Shown here in pieces: positions 43,383 through 53,312 of a DNA stretch of 64,000 nucleotides (position 1 is the first letter of the stretch; each line of letters begins with the position of its first letter). Source of the DNA: Permianibacter aggregans (GTDB taxonomy: Bacteria > Pseudomonadota > Gammaproteobacteria > Enterobacterales > Permianibacteraceae). The position numbers and the translations under genes are program-made. The notes beneath the pieces are model-generated. The model was not told where the DNA came from, did no database searches, and saw only the letters and a program-made list of their open reading frames with translations. The DNA is taken from the NCBI RefSeq assembly GCF_009756665.1, contig NZ_CP037953.1:1178001-1242000 (forward strand), read 5' to 3'.

Positions 43383-44557
43383 CTGCGGTTATTCGTCGTC
43401 TGGGGCGGCGGTGATGATTGATAGCTCAACCATAGCATCAACGTCGTGGCAATCAACATACCGAGAAACATCGTGCTGTTGATCACCGAGTAATCAAATA
43501 GGCCGGCACAAAGCAGCAATGCGAATAGACTGCGCGAGGCGTTGGCGGCAATGGTTTGTAGATGCCTTGTCGTCCATAGCAACCAGGCACATGATGCAAT
43601 GAACAGCAACGCCGCCGGCCAGCCACTGAGCAAGGCAAGATCCAGGTAGATATTGTGAGCACCAATGGCTCCATCGACCAGTTGCAGATTTTCGGTCGTG
43701 CGCCAACCCACACCAATCAGCGGTTGTTCAAAACTTTGCTGCCATGCTTGCTGGAAAGCATGCCAACGTACGCCATCACTGCCTTCGCGATGCAGCAGTT
43801 GTGAATAGACGCCGGCAACGACTATCACCGCTAGCAACTTCGCGCCGATCAGCAGTAATCGTTTTCCTTGCGATAACGGCGCAAACCACAGCGCAATGGA
43901 GGCGGCCACCAGCAAGGCCAGCATCGCCCCTCTGGACTCTGACTTGTACAAGCACAGCGCAAATATGGGCATCAGCAACGCAGCCAACCAACGCCGCCAT
44001 TGTTGCTCCAGCAATGTCAGATAAGCGCTGGCGATAACGGCCAGGGCCATGAACAGGCCAAACGGGTTTGGATTGAAAACGGAACCGGAAAGCCGATCAT
44101 AGGCTTCGTACCGATGGGTAAAGTCCCAGCCGGTATACCACTGCCAGTACATCGACGCAGCATTGACCAGCATGCCGAACAAAAACAATCGCAACAGCCA
44201 ACGGGTACGATCACGCCCCTGACCCCAACTGAGAAACAGACAGAACGCCAGCACCATCGTACGTAACACGAACTGCAACATGTCCTGGGCAAGTTCCCTG
44301 GGCTCCGCAGAGAAAAAAAGTTGCGCGCCAGCCGTGACCAGCATCGGCAAAGTCCAGCAAGCCAACCAACGGAAATAGCCGAGATGACGCGTCAGCATTC
44401 CCGGTACTTGTCGCCAGTTGTACAGCGCGTAAATCAGTAGCAGCAATTCAAACAGCGTGTACAGCGCACCTTTGGACGGCAAGCCGGTGAAATAGCCGGC
44501 CCACAGCAGATATAACGGCCAAGCTGCCCGCATGGCAGGTGAATGCGCAATGCTCAT
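43379..44557 (-). CDS. O-antigen ligase/polymerase family (Wzy/WaaL-like) protein
   Basis: Starting at ATG 44557, overlapping the upstream gene stop by 4 bp, gives 392 residues with about 10-12 membrane helices. The family region is GSVFNPNPFGLFMALAVIASAYLTLL, then CLYKSESRGAMLALLVA, and the large periplasmic loop ending GVGWRTTENLQLVDGAIGAHNIYLDLAL. WaaL ligases join undecaprenyl-linked polymer to lipid A-core, while Wzy polymerises it; the two are hard to separate by sequence. The neighbouring core-type enzymes favour a ligase. Confidence 0.82.
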   Translation of the reverse strand: MSIAHSPAMRAAWPLYLLWAGYFTGLPSKGALYTLFELLLLIYALYNWRQVPGMLTRHLGYFRWLACWTLPMLVTAGAQLFFSAEPRELAQDMLQFVLRTMVLAFCLFLSWGQGRDRTRWLLRLFLFGMLVNAASMYWQWYTGWDFTHRYEAYDRLSGSVFNPNPFGLFMALAVIASAYLTLLEQQWRRWLAALLMPIFALCLYKSESRGAMLALLVAASIALWFAPLSQGKRLLLIGAKLLAVIVVAGVYSQLLHREGSDGVRWHAFQQAWQQSFEQPLIGVGWRTTENLQLVDGAIGAHNIYLDLALLSGWPAALLFIASCAWLLWTTRHLQTIAANASRSLFALLLCAGLFDYSVINSTMFLGMLIATTLMLWLSYQSSPPPQTTNNRR

Positions 44558-45576
44558 CCGTGCGATTTCGGCCAACTGAATGAAGCCCACTCAACACTGT
44601 CGTCGATTTTCCGATGACGAATGGTATTCAGCATCCAGGCGCAAATACGTTCCGCGCCAAAGCGCTGATGAGTCAACGCACAACCGCGTTCAGCGATTTT
44701 CTGCCGCTGTTCCGGATGAGCATGAAAATAACGAATGCGTTCAATCAGATCTTCATCGCTGCGATAAATCACCATGCAATCTTCCGGGATTAGTTTGTCG
44801 AGTTCCGGTATCGCCGGTGAGAACGTCAATACACCGGAGGCCATCAACTGGGCAATGCGATCGGAGCTGTATAGCGGAACTGAATTGTCGCGACTGTAAT
44901 TGAGGCCCATGGCGCTGTGGCCAATGGTATGCAAATAATCGGCTCCTTCGAGCCGATCTTCACTGGAACCATGAAAGGCAAAACGTAAATCCGGTAAGGC
45001 TTTTTTCAGTTTCTCGCGAAGCTCAACGCGATCCGGTGTCGGTGTGCCGATGAAACAAAAATCGTATTCGCAGTTCGCCTGATAAGCACGCCCGGTTTCC
45101 ACCGAGGCGGCACACAGATTCGGCAGATAGCTCAGCACGCCCGCGGCGATATCCTGAAACTGGGTCAAGGCTCCACCGGCCGAAGTAACAAAAAAGGCGT
45201 CGAGATAAGGCATCTTGCTGGCGATTTGTTGCTTCTTGCTTGGCGTAATCAAATCGACATACCACATGCCGATGGCCAGTGACGGAAAGTCGCGCCGGAC
45301 CGCCGCCAGACACTCACCGTCAATCAACTCAGTATGGCCTAGCAGCAGCACTTCCGGCTGCAATTGATCAATGGTTTCCAATAGGCGACGATGCATGCGC
45401 TTGACACCGCCGAACTTGCCGCCGAATGGTGATTCGTGGCGGGCAATATCGCGATAGGAAAATTCGTAAACGAAATGGCCGAGCCGGCTGCAACCCCAGC
45501 TGATCTTGCGATCAATCGAGTAGAACGAACGCCCGTATTTGAACGGCGAAAAATTGGCGGCGTGCAGAATCTTCAT
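44554..45576 (-). CDS. Glycosyltransferase, CgeB/GT1-like
   Basis: The start is ATG 45576 (MKILHAANFSPFKYGRSFYSIDRKI), giving 340 residues. The C-terminal part, with the LNYSRDNSVPLYSSDRIAQLMASGVLTFSP segment, the PEDCMVIYRSDEDLIERIRYFHAHPEQRQKIAERG stretch and THQRFGAERICAWML, is the glycosyltransferase family 1 C-terminal pattern seen in CgeB-like and core-assembly enzymes. The sugar and acceptor are unknown. It is first in the minus-strand envelope operon and is divergent from nfuA. Confidence 0.8.
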   Translation of the reverse strand: MKILHAANFSPFKYGRSFYSIDRKISWGCSRLGHFVYEFSYRDIARHESPFGGKFGGVKRMHRRLLETIDQLQPEVLLLGHTELIDGECLAAVRRDFPSLAIGMWYVDLITPSKKQQIASKMPYLDAFFVTSAGGALTQFQDIAAGVLSYLPNLCAASVETGRAYQANCEYDFCFIGTPTPDRVELREKLKKALPDLRFAFHGSSEDRLEGADYLHTIGHSAMGLNYSRDNSVPLYSSDRIAQLMASGVLTFSPAIPELDKLIPEDCMVIYRSDEDLIERIRYFHAHPEQRQKIAERGCALTHQRFGAERICAWMLNTIRHRKIDDSVEWASFSWPKSHG

Positions 45577-45776
45577 CGTGCTGATTTGTCCTTGGCACCG
45601 GCGCGCGCGGCCAGTTCGCCAAACCAACAAATCCGCACGAACTTTATGGGCAATTGAAGGTCAACGGCAGGGCTGCACGAGCCATGCTAAAATCGGGCAT
45701 GGCCGCCAACGTCCAGGCGCCGGCATATGGCGGTTTCGGGCGCTATGATAGCCGACATTCCCTAGTGAGAGAAAAG

Positions 45777-46358
45777 ATGATTCAGATTTCCAGCACCGCG
45801 CAGGAACATTTCCGCAAGCTTCTGGCCCAGCAAACGGAGCCGGACACCCAGATCCGGGTGTTCGTCGTCAATCCGGGCACACCGCGGGCCGAATGTGGCG
45901 TCTCCTATTGCCCGCCAAGCGCGGTCGAGCCGACCGACATCAAGCTGGATTTCGACGGTTTTTCGGCCTTTGTCGATCCGGACAGCGCCCCTTACCTAGA
46001 AGACGCGCAAATTGATCTGAAAGTCGAGACCGTTGGCTCGCAGCTGACCTTGAAAGCGCCAAACGCGAAAGCTCGCAAAGTCAGCGCCGATGCGCCGCTG
46101 CTGGAGCGCATCAATTACGTGCTGGAATCGGAAATCAATCCGCAGCTTGCCTCGCACGGCGGCAATGTCGTGCTGGTGGAATTGACCCAGGACAATATCG
46201 CCGTGCTGCAATTCGGTGGCGGTTGCCATGGCTGCAGCATGGTCGATGTCACCCTGAAACAAGGCATTGAAAAGACCTTGTTGGAACAATTTCCGGAATT
46301 GTCCGGTGTGCGCGATGCCACCGAACATGCCACCGGCGATAATCCGTATTACAGCTGA
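45777..46358 (+). CDS. nfuA: Fe-S biogenesis protein NfuA
   Basis: The start is ATG 45777 ([16 protein letters not shown]), giving 193 residues like E. coli NfuA. The N-terminal part is a degenerate A-type carrier domain ([20 protein letters not shown]). The C-terminal Nfu domain has the cluster-binding CxxC in [12 protein letters not shown], Cys150 and Cys153. It carries [4Fe-4S] clusters to target enzymes. NasA and NirB in this window are plausible clients, though nothing here shows a direct link. Confidence 0.95.
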   Translation: MIQISSTAQEHFRKLLAQQTEPDTQIRVFVVNPGTPRAECGVSYCPPSAVEPTDIKLDFDGFSAFVDPDSAPYLEDAQIDLKVETVGSQLTLKAPNAKARKVSADAPLLERINYVLESEINPQLASHGGNVVLVELTQDNIAVLQFGGGCHGCSMVDVTLKQGIEKTLLEQFPELSGVRDATEHATGDNPYYS

Positions 46359-46412
46359 GATTTTTCAACGACCGAAGCAACCCTGAACTAAAACAAACGG
46401 AGCAACTCCCCC

Positions 46413-48566
46413 ATGCACAAACTGCTGATCGCGGCTGGTGTCGCGACGGTATTGCTGGCCGGCTGCCAGCACGCCGAAGTCAAACCTGCCTGCAACCCGA
46501 ACGAGCCGGCACCGATGCCGCCAAAACCGACGATGAGTTATCCTGCCAGCCCGACCGTTGATCACGTCGATGTCTATCACGGCACCCAAGTTGCCGACCC
46601 GTATCGTTGGCTCGAAGAAGACAGCGAACAAACCAAAACCTGGGTCAACGCGCAGCGCGAATTCGCCGAGCAATATCTGGCGCGAATGCCCGCTCGTGAC
46701 GACTACAAGAAACGCCTGACGACGTTGTGGAATTACGAGCGCTACAGCACACCAACGGAAGCCGGCGGCCGCTATTTCTATTACTACAACAATGGCCTGC
46801 AGAATCAATCGGTGTTGTATGTGCAGGAAAAAAATGGCGAAGCGCGCGTGCTGCTGGATCCAAACACGCTGTCCGCTGATGGCACCGTCGCACTGTCCGG
46901 CGTCGAAATCAGCAAGAACGGCCGCTATATCGCCTATGGCGTATCGAAAAGCGGTTCTGATTGGCAGACTTGGGCAGTACGCGATGTTCGTACCGGCAAG
47001 GATCTGAACGACAATATCGAGTGGGTCAAATTCTCCAGCGCTGCCTGGACCCCGGATGAAAAAGGCTTTTACTACGCCCGTTACGACGCGCCGAAAGCCG
47101 GCGAGGAATTGTCAGGTCAGAATTATTTCCAGAAACTTTACTACCACAAGATCGGCACGCCACAGAGCGCCGATATCCTGGTTTACCATCGTCCCGATCA
47201 AAAGGAATGGGGCTTTGGCGCCACCGTCAGCGATGACGGCAAATATCTGGTGATTCCAGTATGGCAAGGCACCGACACCCGCAACCGGGTGTTCTACAAA
47301 GCACTGACCGGCAAGGACCGCACGGTAAAGCCACTGATCGATCAGCTCGAAGCCGATTACGAATTCATCGGCAATGACGGTTCGGTGTTCTATTTCAAAA
47401 CCGATTTGCAGGCACCGCGTGGCCGTATCATTGCCATCGACGTCAACAAGCCTGCAACGTCTCGTTTGAAAGAAGTGGTGCCGCAAACCGACAACACGCT
47501 GCGCTTTGCGATGCTGGCCGGCAATCGCTTTGTGCTCTCGTATTTAAAAGACGCGATTTCCCATGTCGAAATCCGCAACATCAAGGGCGCGCTGGAACAC
47601 ACGATGTCGCTGCCATCGCTTGGCACGGCCGGCAGCTTCAATGGCAAGCGTGAGAGTCATGAACTGTTCTATACGCTGACCTCTTATGTACAGCCAACGA
47701 CGGTTTATCGTCTCGATTTGAACAGCAAGACCAGCACCGTTTACCGCGAACCGAAAGTCGATTTCAACGCCAACGAATTCGTCTCCGAGCAGATCTTCTA
47801 CACCAGCAAAGATGGCACCCGCGTGCCGATGATCATCAGCTATAAGAAAGGCCTGCAAAAGACCGGCAAGAACCCAACCATTCTCTACGGTTATGGTGGC
47901 TTCAATATCGCGCTGAGCCCATCGTTCAATGCGGCGACAATTGCCTGGCTGGAGCGTGGTGGTGTTTATGCCGTGGCCAACCTGCGCGGTGGTGGTGAGT
48001 ACGGCGAGCCTTGGCACAAGGCCGGCACCAAAGGTCAGAAGCAAAATGTCTTTGATGACTTTGTTGCCGCCGCTGAATGGCTGATTAAAGAGCAGTACAC
48101 CAGCTCGTCACATCTCGGAATTCACGGTGGCAGCAACGGCGGTTTGCTGGTTGGTGCCGCGATGACCCAGCGTCCGGATCTGTTCGGCGCGGCGGTACCG
48201 GCCGTCGGTGTGCTCGACATGCTGCGCTTCCAGAAATTCACCATCGGCTGGGCCTGGACTTCAGATTACGGTTCATCGGATAACGCCGAGGATTTCCCGT
48301 ATCTGTATGCCTATTCGCCACTGCATAACGTCAAGGACGGCGCCCAATATCCGGCGACGATGGTCATGACCGCCGATCACGATGATCGGGTAGTGCCCTA
48401 TCATAGCTTCAAATTCGCTGCCCGCTTGCAAGCGGCCAATGCCAGCAGTGAGCCGATGCTGATCCGTATTGAAAGCAAAGCCGGTCACGGCGCCGGCAAA
48501 CCGATCAGTAAACAGATTGAAGACAAGGCGGATTTCTTCGCCTTTCTGGAACATCACCTGAAATAA
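46413..48566 (+). CDS. Prolyl oligopeptidase (S9A) lipoprotein
   Basis: A 717-residue serine peptidase with a lipoprotein signal ending LLAGC (Cys19), so it should be anchored in the periplasm or outer membrane. An N-terminal beta-propeller spans about residues 90-440. The C-terminal alpha/beta-hydrolase domain has nucleophile Ser574 in GGSNGGLLVGA, Asp in TADHDDRVVPYHSFKFAA and His692 in AGHGAGK. It cleaves after Pro in short peptides. It starts 54 bp after nfuA and ends at a strong terminator. Confidence 0.93.
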   Translation: MHKLLIAAGVATVLLAGCQHAEVKPACNPNEPAPMPPKPTMSYPASPTVDHVDVYHGTQVADPYRWLEEDSEQTKTWVNAQREFAEQYLARMPARDDYKKRLTTLWNYERYSTPTEAGGRYFYYYNNGLQNQSVLYVQEKNGEARVLLDPNTLSADGTVALSGVEISKNGRYIAYGVSKSGSDWQTWAVRDVRTGKDLNDNIEWVKFSSAAWTPDEKGFYYARYDAPKAGEELSGQNYFQKLYYHKIGTPQSADILVYHRPDQKEWGFGATVSDDGKYLVIPVWQGTDTRNRVFYKALTGKDRTVKPLIDQLEADYEFIGNDGSVFYFKTDLQAPRGRIIAIDVNKPATSRLKEVVPQTDNTLRFAMLAGNRFVLSYLKDAISHVEIRNIKGALEHTMSLPSLGTAGSFNGKRESHELFYTLTSYVQPTTVYRLDLNSKTSTVYREPKVDFNANEFVSEQIFYTSKDGTRVPMIISYKKGLQKTGKNPTILYGYGGFNIALSPSFNAATIAWLERGGVYAVANLRGGGEYGEPWHKAGTKGQKQNVFDDFVAAAEWLIKEQYTSSSHLGIHGGSNGGLLVGAAMTQRPDLFGAAVPAVGVLDMLRFQKFTIGWAWTSDYGSSDNAEDFPYLYAYSPLHNVKDGAQYPATMVMTADHDDRVVPYHSFKFAARLQAANASSEPMLIRIESKAGHGAGKPISKQIEDKADFFAFLEHHLK

Positions 48567-48576
48567 CAAGGCAACA

Positions 48577-48602
48577 AAAAACGGCGCTTCGGCGCCGTTT
48601 TT
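48577..48602. terminator. Bidirectional terminator between the S9 peptidase and yrbL
   Basis: AAAAACGGCGC-TTCG-GCGCCGTTTTT is a perfect stem with a stable tetraloop and T runs on both strands, placed between convergent genes. Confidence 0.92.
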
Positions 48603-48603
48603 C

Positions 48604-49296
48604 TTACATCCATTTTCGATGCTGTTTTTCGATTTTTTTCCATTCGCCTTTTCTACCGCCCGCTTCCCAGGCGACTCGGGCGCGCATTTTGGCAATGCGA
48701 CTTTCGATATAGCGGTGGACGAAACGCTGACCCAGCCAATTGGGATCGATGGCCGTCGTGCAGCCAATGCCATCAATAACATAGAGCTGCAGACGACCAT
48801 CGTCATGCGCTTTGACCAGTACATTATGCGGCAGCAGGTTCTTGGTCAGCACCTGGGTATCACGCAGCCAATCGCAGAATTCATCGAGCGCTTTCGACAG
48901 CGCATCGGTCATGCCGTGACGTTTGATGTAGTTCTCCAGATTATCGGCGATGCCATCCGAATTACGAATCAAATCGGTAACGAGGCCAGGCCCCATTGAC
49001 GTTTTGCTATACCCATACTGACGCGGCAAATGCAGCCATAGTCGTTCATCACCGAGCTTGATCGCTCGTTGCTGATAGGCATCGATTTCCCGTTCGTTGT
49101 CATCAAAGGCACGATCCGGACGCAGGCGTTTGAACACCGGCGCACGCTGGCGCAATTCTTCGATACGTCCCTGTTTGACAATCTTGATGCAGCGATGTGG
49201 ATTTTCAGGATGCTCAAAGCACAACCGGCTGCCGCCTTCAGCAAACGGCTTGCGCTCACCCAGTTCAATCATTTTTTGTGAATGCTTATCCGACAT
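48604..49296 (-). CDS. yrbL: YrbL family kinase-like protein
   Basis: The start is ATG 49296 (MSDKHSQKMIELGERKPFAEGG), giving 230 residues; a GTG eight codons upstream is the alternative. The YrbL/PhoP-network family is a small kinase-like fold. The N lobe has PFAEGGSRLCFEHPENPHRCIKIVK with a Lys in CIKIVK. The C lobe has LLPHNVLVKAHDDGRLQLYVIDGIGC in place of the catalytic and metal loops. In enterics the gene is under PhoP control, but its substrate is not known. It sits with envelope genes, so an LPS-related function is possible. Confidence 0.85.
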   Translation of the reverse strand: MSDKHSQKMIELGERKPFAEGGSRLCFEHPENPHRCIKIVKQGRIEELRQRAPVFKRLRPDRAFDDNEREIDAYQQRAIKLGDERLWLHLPRQYGYSKTSMGPGLVTDLIRNSDGIADNLENYIKRHGMTDALSKALDEFCDWLRDTQVLTKNLLPHNVLVKAHDDGRLQLYVIDGIGCTTAIDPNWLGQRFVHRYIESRIAKMRARVAWEAGGRKGEWKKIEKQHRKWM

Positions 49297-49316
49297 CAGC
49301 AACTCGATTCTCAAAT

Positions 49317-50042
49317 TCACACATAGCAGAACGGCACAACGTCAGACGACCAGCCATCCTTGACAAAGTATGGCATCGACGCGGCTTTGGCGCCGTTATT
49401 GGTCAGCAATTGATGCTCAGCCGGATAGTTGCGGGCATCAAAAATCTCCACCCGGGAAAAATACTGTTCAAAGCGCTGATAGTAATCGAGGCCTGCTTCC
49501 CGGCGCATCTGGGTACTCGGGTCCGGCGCGCCGAACTCGACGGTTTTTTCGTGCACGAACGGTACCGGCAGAATCGCCAGACCACCTGGTTTCAGAATGC
49601 GGCGAATTTCGGCAATGGCTTTGACATCGTCTTCCGGGTACATCAGCACATGCGAGGCGAACACCACATCGAATGAAGCATCGGCAAGCGGGATGTTCTG
49701 CAGATCAAATCGGTGATCGACATCCTTGCGGAACAGATCGCAGGACGTATATTGACCAAACTCCTTGCGAAACCATTTGCGGAAAGCATTTTCCGGCGCG
49801 ACGTGCAACAGACTCTTGCTCGAAACATCGTGCTGAGCGAAATAATCACGCATGACCAGAAACTGCAAACGGGCTCGTTCCAGCTCGCCACAGCGCGGGC
49901 ATTTGGCGTGCAGGCGCTGATTCTTGGCCATGAACGGCCCATGATACCGGCAGATCGGGCAGGTAAAAAACGGATCGTTTTTATGCTTGCGCCGGTAAAA
50001 CGGCGCCCTTAAACCCTTAATCGCGTATTCCAGTGTTTTCAC
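49317..50042 (-). CDS. SAM-dependent methyltransferase with N-terminal zinc ribbon
   Basis: A 241-residue protein. Residues about 27-55 hold a zinc ribbon (CPICRYHGPF then CPRCGELERAR). A class I methyltransferase domain follows: SLLHVAPENAF replaces the usual glycine-rich loop, then DLQNIPLADASFDVVFASHVLMYPEDDVKAIAEIRRILKPGGLAILPVP. Such proteins occur in polysaccharide clusters and probably methylate a sugar or lipid-linked intermediate. Substrate is unknown. It lies between yrbL and a polysaccharide deacetylase, all on the same strand. Confidence 0.82.
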   Translation of the reverse strand: MKTLEYAIKGLRAPFYRRKHKNDPFFTCPICRYHGPFMAKNQRLHAKCPRCGELERARLQFLVMRDYFAQHDVSSKSLLHVAPENAFRKWFRKEFGQYTSCDLFRKDVDHRFDLQNIPLADASFDVVFASHVLMYPEDDVKAIAEIRRILKPGGLAILPVPFVHEKTVEFGAPDPSTQMRREAGLDYYQRFEQYFSRVEIFDARNYPAEHQLLTNNGAKAASMPYFVKDGWSSDVVPFCYV

Positions 50043-50067
50043 GCTGCACCCTTTTTGTTTTATCGAT

Positions 50068-50916
50068 TTAGTTACGCCGACCCAGGCGCATCCGCAAACG
50101 AAACGCGAACATGCCTTCCTTGCCGGAAACCTTTACCCGCGCCAGACGAAACGGATCAGAAAAATCGCTGCAGCCCTGTTCGGTGGTCACGGCGTTGTCG
50201 TAACCCGCTGCTTGCACCAACGCCACATCACGTTCGGTAAAAATGCCGAACGGATAGGCAAAACTGTTTACGGTGATGACAAAGCGCTTTTCCAACTGCT
50301 GCTTGGAGGCCTGTATTTCCTCTTTGGCGGTTGCCTCATCGGCATCACGCAAATTCAAATGGGTCAGCGTATGGGAAGCAATTTCGACCCGGCCGGATGC
50401 CACCAGTCGCTCGATTTGCGTGTCGCTGAGTTTCGGTTCACGCATCAACTCGCCACTGCTGTGATGCTTTTTCTTGTAAACCGACCAATCCCTGTCATGG
50501 CGGTCACAGACGATGTAAATCGTTGCTTTCGCGTCGTATTTTTCCAGTAGTGGCAGCACGTTGGTCAGATTGTCTTCGTAGCCATCATCAAAGGTCAGCG
50601 CCACGGATTTTTCCGGTAAATCGCTGCGGCGCCGCTGCATTTCCGCCAAGGTAAAGAATGTCCAGCCATCTTTGCGCAGCCACTGCAGTTGTTGCTCGAA
50701 TTGATGTGGTGGCACCCGCAGGCCATTGAACTTGCCACCGGGCAAATGCTCGCGAACCATGTGATACATCAGCACTCGCGGCACCGAATACGGCACCGTT
50801 TTCGCCCACCAATGATAGCGGCTGGAAAAATAGCCGAGCATCAGCACGATAACGAGTGGGATAAGCCAAATCACGAGCAAGCAATTCCTGGTATTTGGTG
50901 AACGGTGCCGCGGCAT
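50068..50916 (-). CDS. Membrane-anchored polysaccharide deacetylase (NodB domain)
   Basis: The start is ATG 50916, with a TTG four codons upstream as the alternative; the product is 282 residues. One N-terminal membrane helix (CLLVIWLIPLVIVLMLGYF) precedes a carbohydrate esterase 4 domain. The Asp pair of motif 1 is in VALTFDDGYEDNL, motif 2 is SHTLTHLNL with two metal His residues, and FAYPFG follows. It should deacetylate an N-acetylated sugar polymer in the periplasm. The DUF-like N-terminal strand VLMYHMV is usual for this subgroup. Confidence 0.9.
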   Translation of the reverse strand: MPRHRSPNTRNCLLVIWLIPLVIVLMLGYFSSRYHWWAKTVPYSVPRVLMYHMVREHLPGGKFNGLRVPPHQFEQQLQWLRKDGWTFFTLAEMQRRRSDLPEKSVALTFDDGYEDNLTNVLPLLEKYDAKATIYIVCDRHDRDWSVYKKKHHSSGELMREPKLSDTQIERLVASGRVEIASHTLTHLNLRDADEATAKEEIQASKQQLEKRFVITVNSFAYPFGIFTERDVALVQAAGYDNAVTTEQGCSDFSDPFRLARVKVSGKEGMFAFRLRMRLGRRN

Positions 50917-51168
50917 TTCACCCGGCAACAGCGCTGCGCATTATGCGGCAGTTTCGCCAGCGATGGTACTTGCGCTCAACCTCAAACGCGACACACCCCG
51001 ACACAATTTCCGCGGCCGAACCGTCTGCGGAACCTGCTAGGATGCGCCGTTGGCCCTGCCCTATCCGGGTTTGGCCGTCTATTTGTCTGGTCGCCGGCAG
51101 GTATTACGACATCATACTTGGCGACATTCAGACCAATTTGCCTGGAATAAAACGGGGGAAACTCATCC

Positions 51169-53232
51169 ATGAAGAAAATGCTTTTGACAGCATTGGCTGC
51201 CGCAGTACTGGCCGCCTGCAATTCCGAGAACGCGACACAGCAGGACACGACACCAGCGGCCACCGAACAGGTGCAGAAAACCCTGCTGTCCGGTATCGAG
51301 TTCAGCAATATCGACAAGGCGGTGCGTGCCCAGGATGACCTGTACCGTCACGTTAACGGCCACTGGCTGGAGCACACCGTGATCCCGGCTGACAAATCCA
51401 ATTACGGCTCGTTCACCAAGCTTGCCGATGATGCCGAAGTGCAACTGCGCGCCATTATCGAAGAAAGCGCCAAAGCTAATGCCGAAGCCGGCAGCGAGCG
51501 CCAGAAAGTCGGTGATTTCTACAACAGCTTCATGAATACCGAGTTGCTGGAGCAGCGCGGCATGGAGCCAATCAAACCGCATCTGGCTGAAGTCGACGCG
51601 CTGAAAGACAAGAACGAGCTGGTCGCCTGGTTTGGTAACGCCAGCCGCGCCGGTGTACGCACACCACTGGTCATGTTCATCAACCAGGACAAGAAAGACG
51701 CCACCCGCTATGCCGCGTACTTTTACCAGAGCGGTATCGGTCTGCCGGATCGCGATTTCTATTTCAAAGATGACGAGAAAAGCAAAAACATTCGCGATGC
51801 GTACCTGAAACACATCGAAACGATGATGACGCTGGCGGGCTTCGACAAGCCGGCAGAAGCGGCAAAAAAAGTCTATGCCGTCGAGGAAAAACTGGCGAAC
51901 GGCCACTGGGCTCGTGTCGACAACCGCGACCCGGTGAAAACCTACAACAAAGTGGAAATCGCCAAGCTCAATGAAATGAGTGGCGACGTCAACTGGGGCA
52001 ATTGGGTCAACGCCCTTGGTCTTGGCAACGAAAAAGAAGTGATCGTTTATCAGCCGAGCTATGTCACGGCGATGGGTGAAGCACTGAAAACCGTGTCGCT
52101 CGATGATTGGAAGCTATACGCGAAATACCAAATCGTTTCCGGCGCCGCACCGCTGCTGAGCAAAGCCTTCGACGAAGCGCATTTCAACTTCTACAGCAAA
52201 ACCCTGCGTGGTGTGGAACAGCAGCAGGAACGCTGGAAGCGCGCCGTGCAGTTCACCGATGACGTGATCGGCGAAGCGGTCGGCAAGATCTATGTCGAGA
52301 AGCATTTCCCGCCGGAAGCCAAAGCCCGTATGGAAAAGCTGGTGCAGAACCTGCTGCTCGCGTTCGGTCAGGGTATCGACGGTCTCGAGTGGATGACCGA
52401 CGACACCAAGAAAGCCGCACGCGAAAAGCTGTCGAAGTTCACCTACAAGATCGGTTATCCGGACAAGTGGCGTGATTACAGCGCGCTGGAAATCAAAGGC
52501 GACGATCTGTTCGGTAACGCCCTGCGCGCCACCGAATTTGAGTACAACCGCAACCTGAACAAACTCGGCAAGCCGATCGATCGCAGCGAATGGTTCATGA
52601 CCCCGCAAACGGTCAATGCTTACTACAACCCGGTCGCCAATGAAATTGTGTTCCCGGCTGCCATTCTGCAACCGCCGTTCTTCAACCTGGCAGCGGACGA
52701 TGCCGTCAACTACGGTGGTATCGGTGCTGTCATTGGCCACGAAATCGGCCACGGCTTCGATGATTCCGGTTCGCAGTACGACGGCGACGGCAACCTGCGT
52801 AACTGGTGGACCGATACTGATCGCGCCGAGTTCGAGAAGCGCACAGCGGTATTGGTCGAGCAATACAACAAGTTCGAACCGCTGCCGGGCAAAAACGTCA
52901 ATGGTAAGCTGACCCTCGGAGAGAACATCGGCGATCTCGGTGGCCTGACCATTGCCTATAAAGCCTATCAGTTGTCGCTGAACGGCCAACCGGCGCCGGA
53001 AATGGACGGCTTGACTGGCGACCAGCGTTTCTTCATGGGCTGGGCGCAAGTCTGGGCTCGCAAATACCGTGATGAAGAACTGCTGCAACGTCTGGTCACC
53101 GACTCGCATTCGCCGAGCGAATACCGCTGCAACGGCATCGTCGCGAACATGCCGGAGTTTTACGCCGCGTTCGGGATCAAGGAAGGTGACAAGCTGTACC
53201 TGCCGCCGGAACAGCGGGTCAAAATCTGGTAA
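51169..53232 (+). CDS. pepO: M13 family metallopeptidase lipoprotein (PepO/neprilysin-like)
   Basis: A 687-residue protein with a lipoprotein signal ending LAAC (Cys17). The N-terminal M13 domain runs from about residue 45. The zinc motif HEIGH is at 524-528, the third ligand Glu585 is in GENIGDLGG, and NAYYNP is the substrate-binding Asn-Ala-(Tyr/Phe) motif. The end is CNGIVANMPEFYAAFGIKEGDKLYLPPEQRVKIW, as expected for the family. It degrades short peptides on the outer side of the cell membrane. The 240-bp gap upstream holds no clear element. Confidence 0.93.
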   Translation: MKKMLLTALAAAVLAACNSENATQQDTTPAATEQVQKTLLSGIEFSNIDKAVRAQDDLYRHVNGHWLEHTVIPADKSNYGSFTKLADDAEVQLRAIIEESAKANAEAGSERQKVGDFYNSFMNTELLEQRGMEPIKPHLAEVDALKDKNELVAWFGNASRAGVRTPLVMFINQDKKDATRYAAYFYQSGIGLPDRDFYFKDDEKSKNIRDAYLKHIETMMTLAGFDKPAEAAKKVYAVEEKLANGHWARVDNRDPVKTYNKVEIAKLNEMSGDVNWGNWVNALGLGNEKEVIVYQPSYVTAMGEALKTVSLDDWKLYAKYQIVSGAAPLLSKAFDEAHFNFYSKTLRGVEQQQERWKRAVQFTDDVIGEAVGKIYVEKHFPPEAKARMEKLVQNLLLAFGQGIDGLEWMTDDTKKAAREKLSKFTYKIGYPDKWRDYSALEIKGDDLFGNALRATEFEYNRNLNKLGKPIDRSEWFMTPQTVNAYYNPVANEIVFPAAILQPPFFNLAADDAVNYGGIGAVIGHEIGHGFDDSGSQYDGDGNLRNWWTDTDRAEFEKRTAVLVEQYNKFEPLPGKNVNGKLTLGENIGDLGGLTIAYKAYQLSLNGQPAPEMDGLTGDQRFFMGWAQVWARKYRDEELLQRLVTDSHSPSEYRCNGIVANMPEFYAAFGIKEGDKLYLPPEQRVKIW

Positions 53233-53247
53233 GTTTCTATCTGGTAG

Positions 53248-53276
53248 AAAAAGGGGCGATTTATTCGCCCCTTTTT
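53248..53276. terminator. Bidirectional terminator after the M13 peptidase
   Basis: AAAAAGGGGCGA pairs with TCGCCCCTTTTT around a 5-base loop. T runs flank it on both strands, between convergent genes. Confidence 0.92.
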
Positions 53277-53312
53277 CTTTTTCACGCTGTAGCGTTTTGC
53301 TTTTGCTACCGG

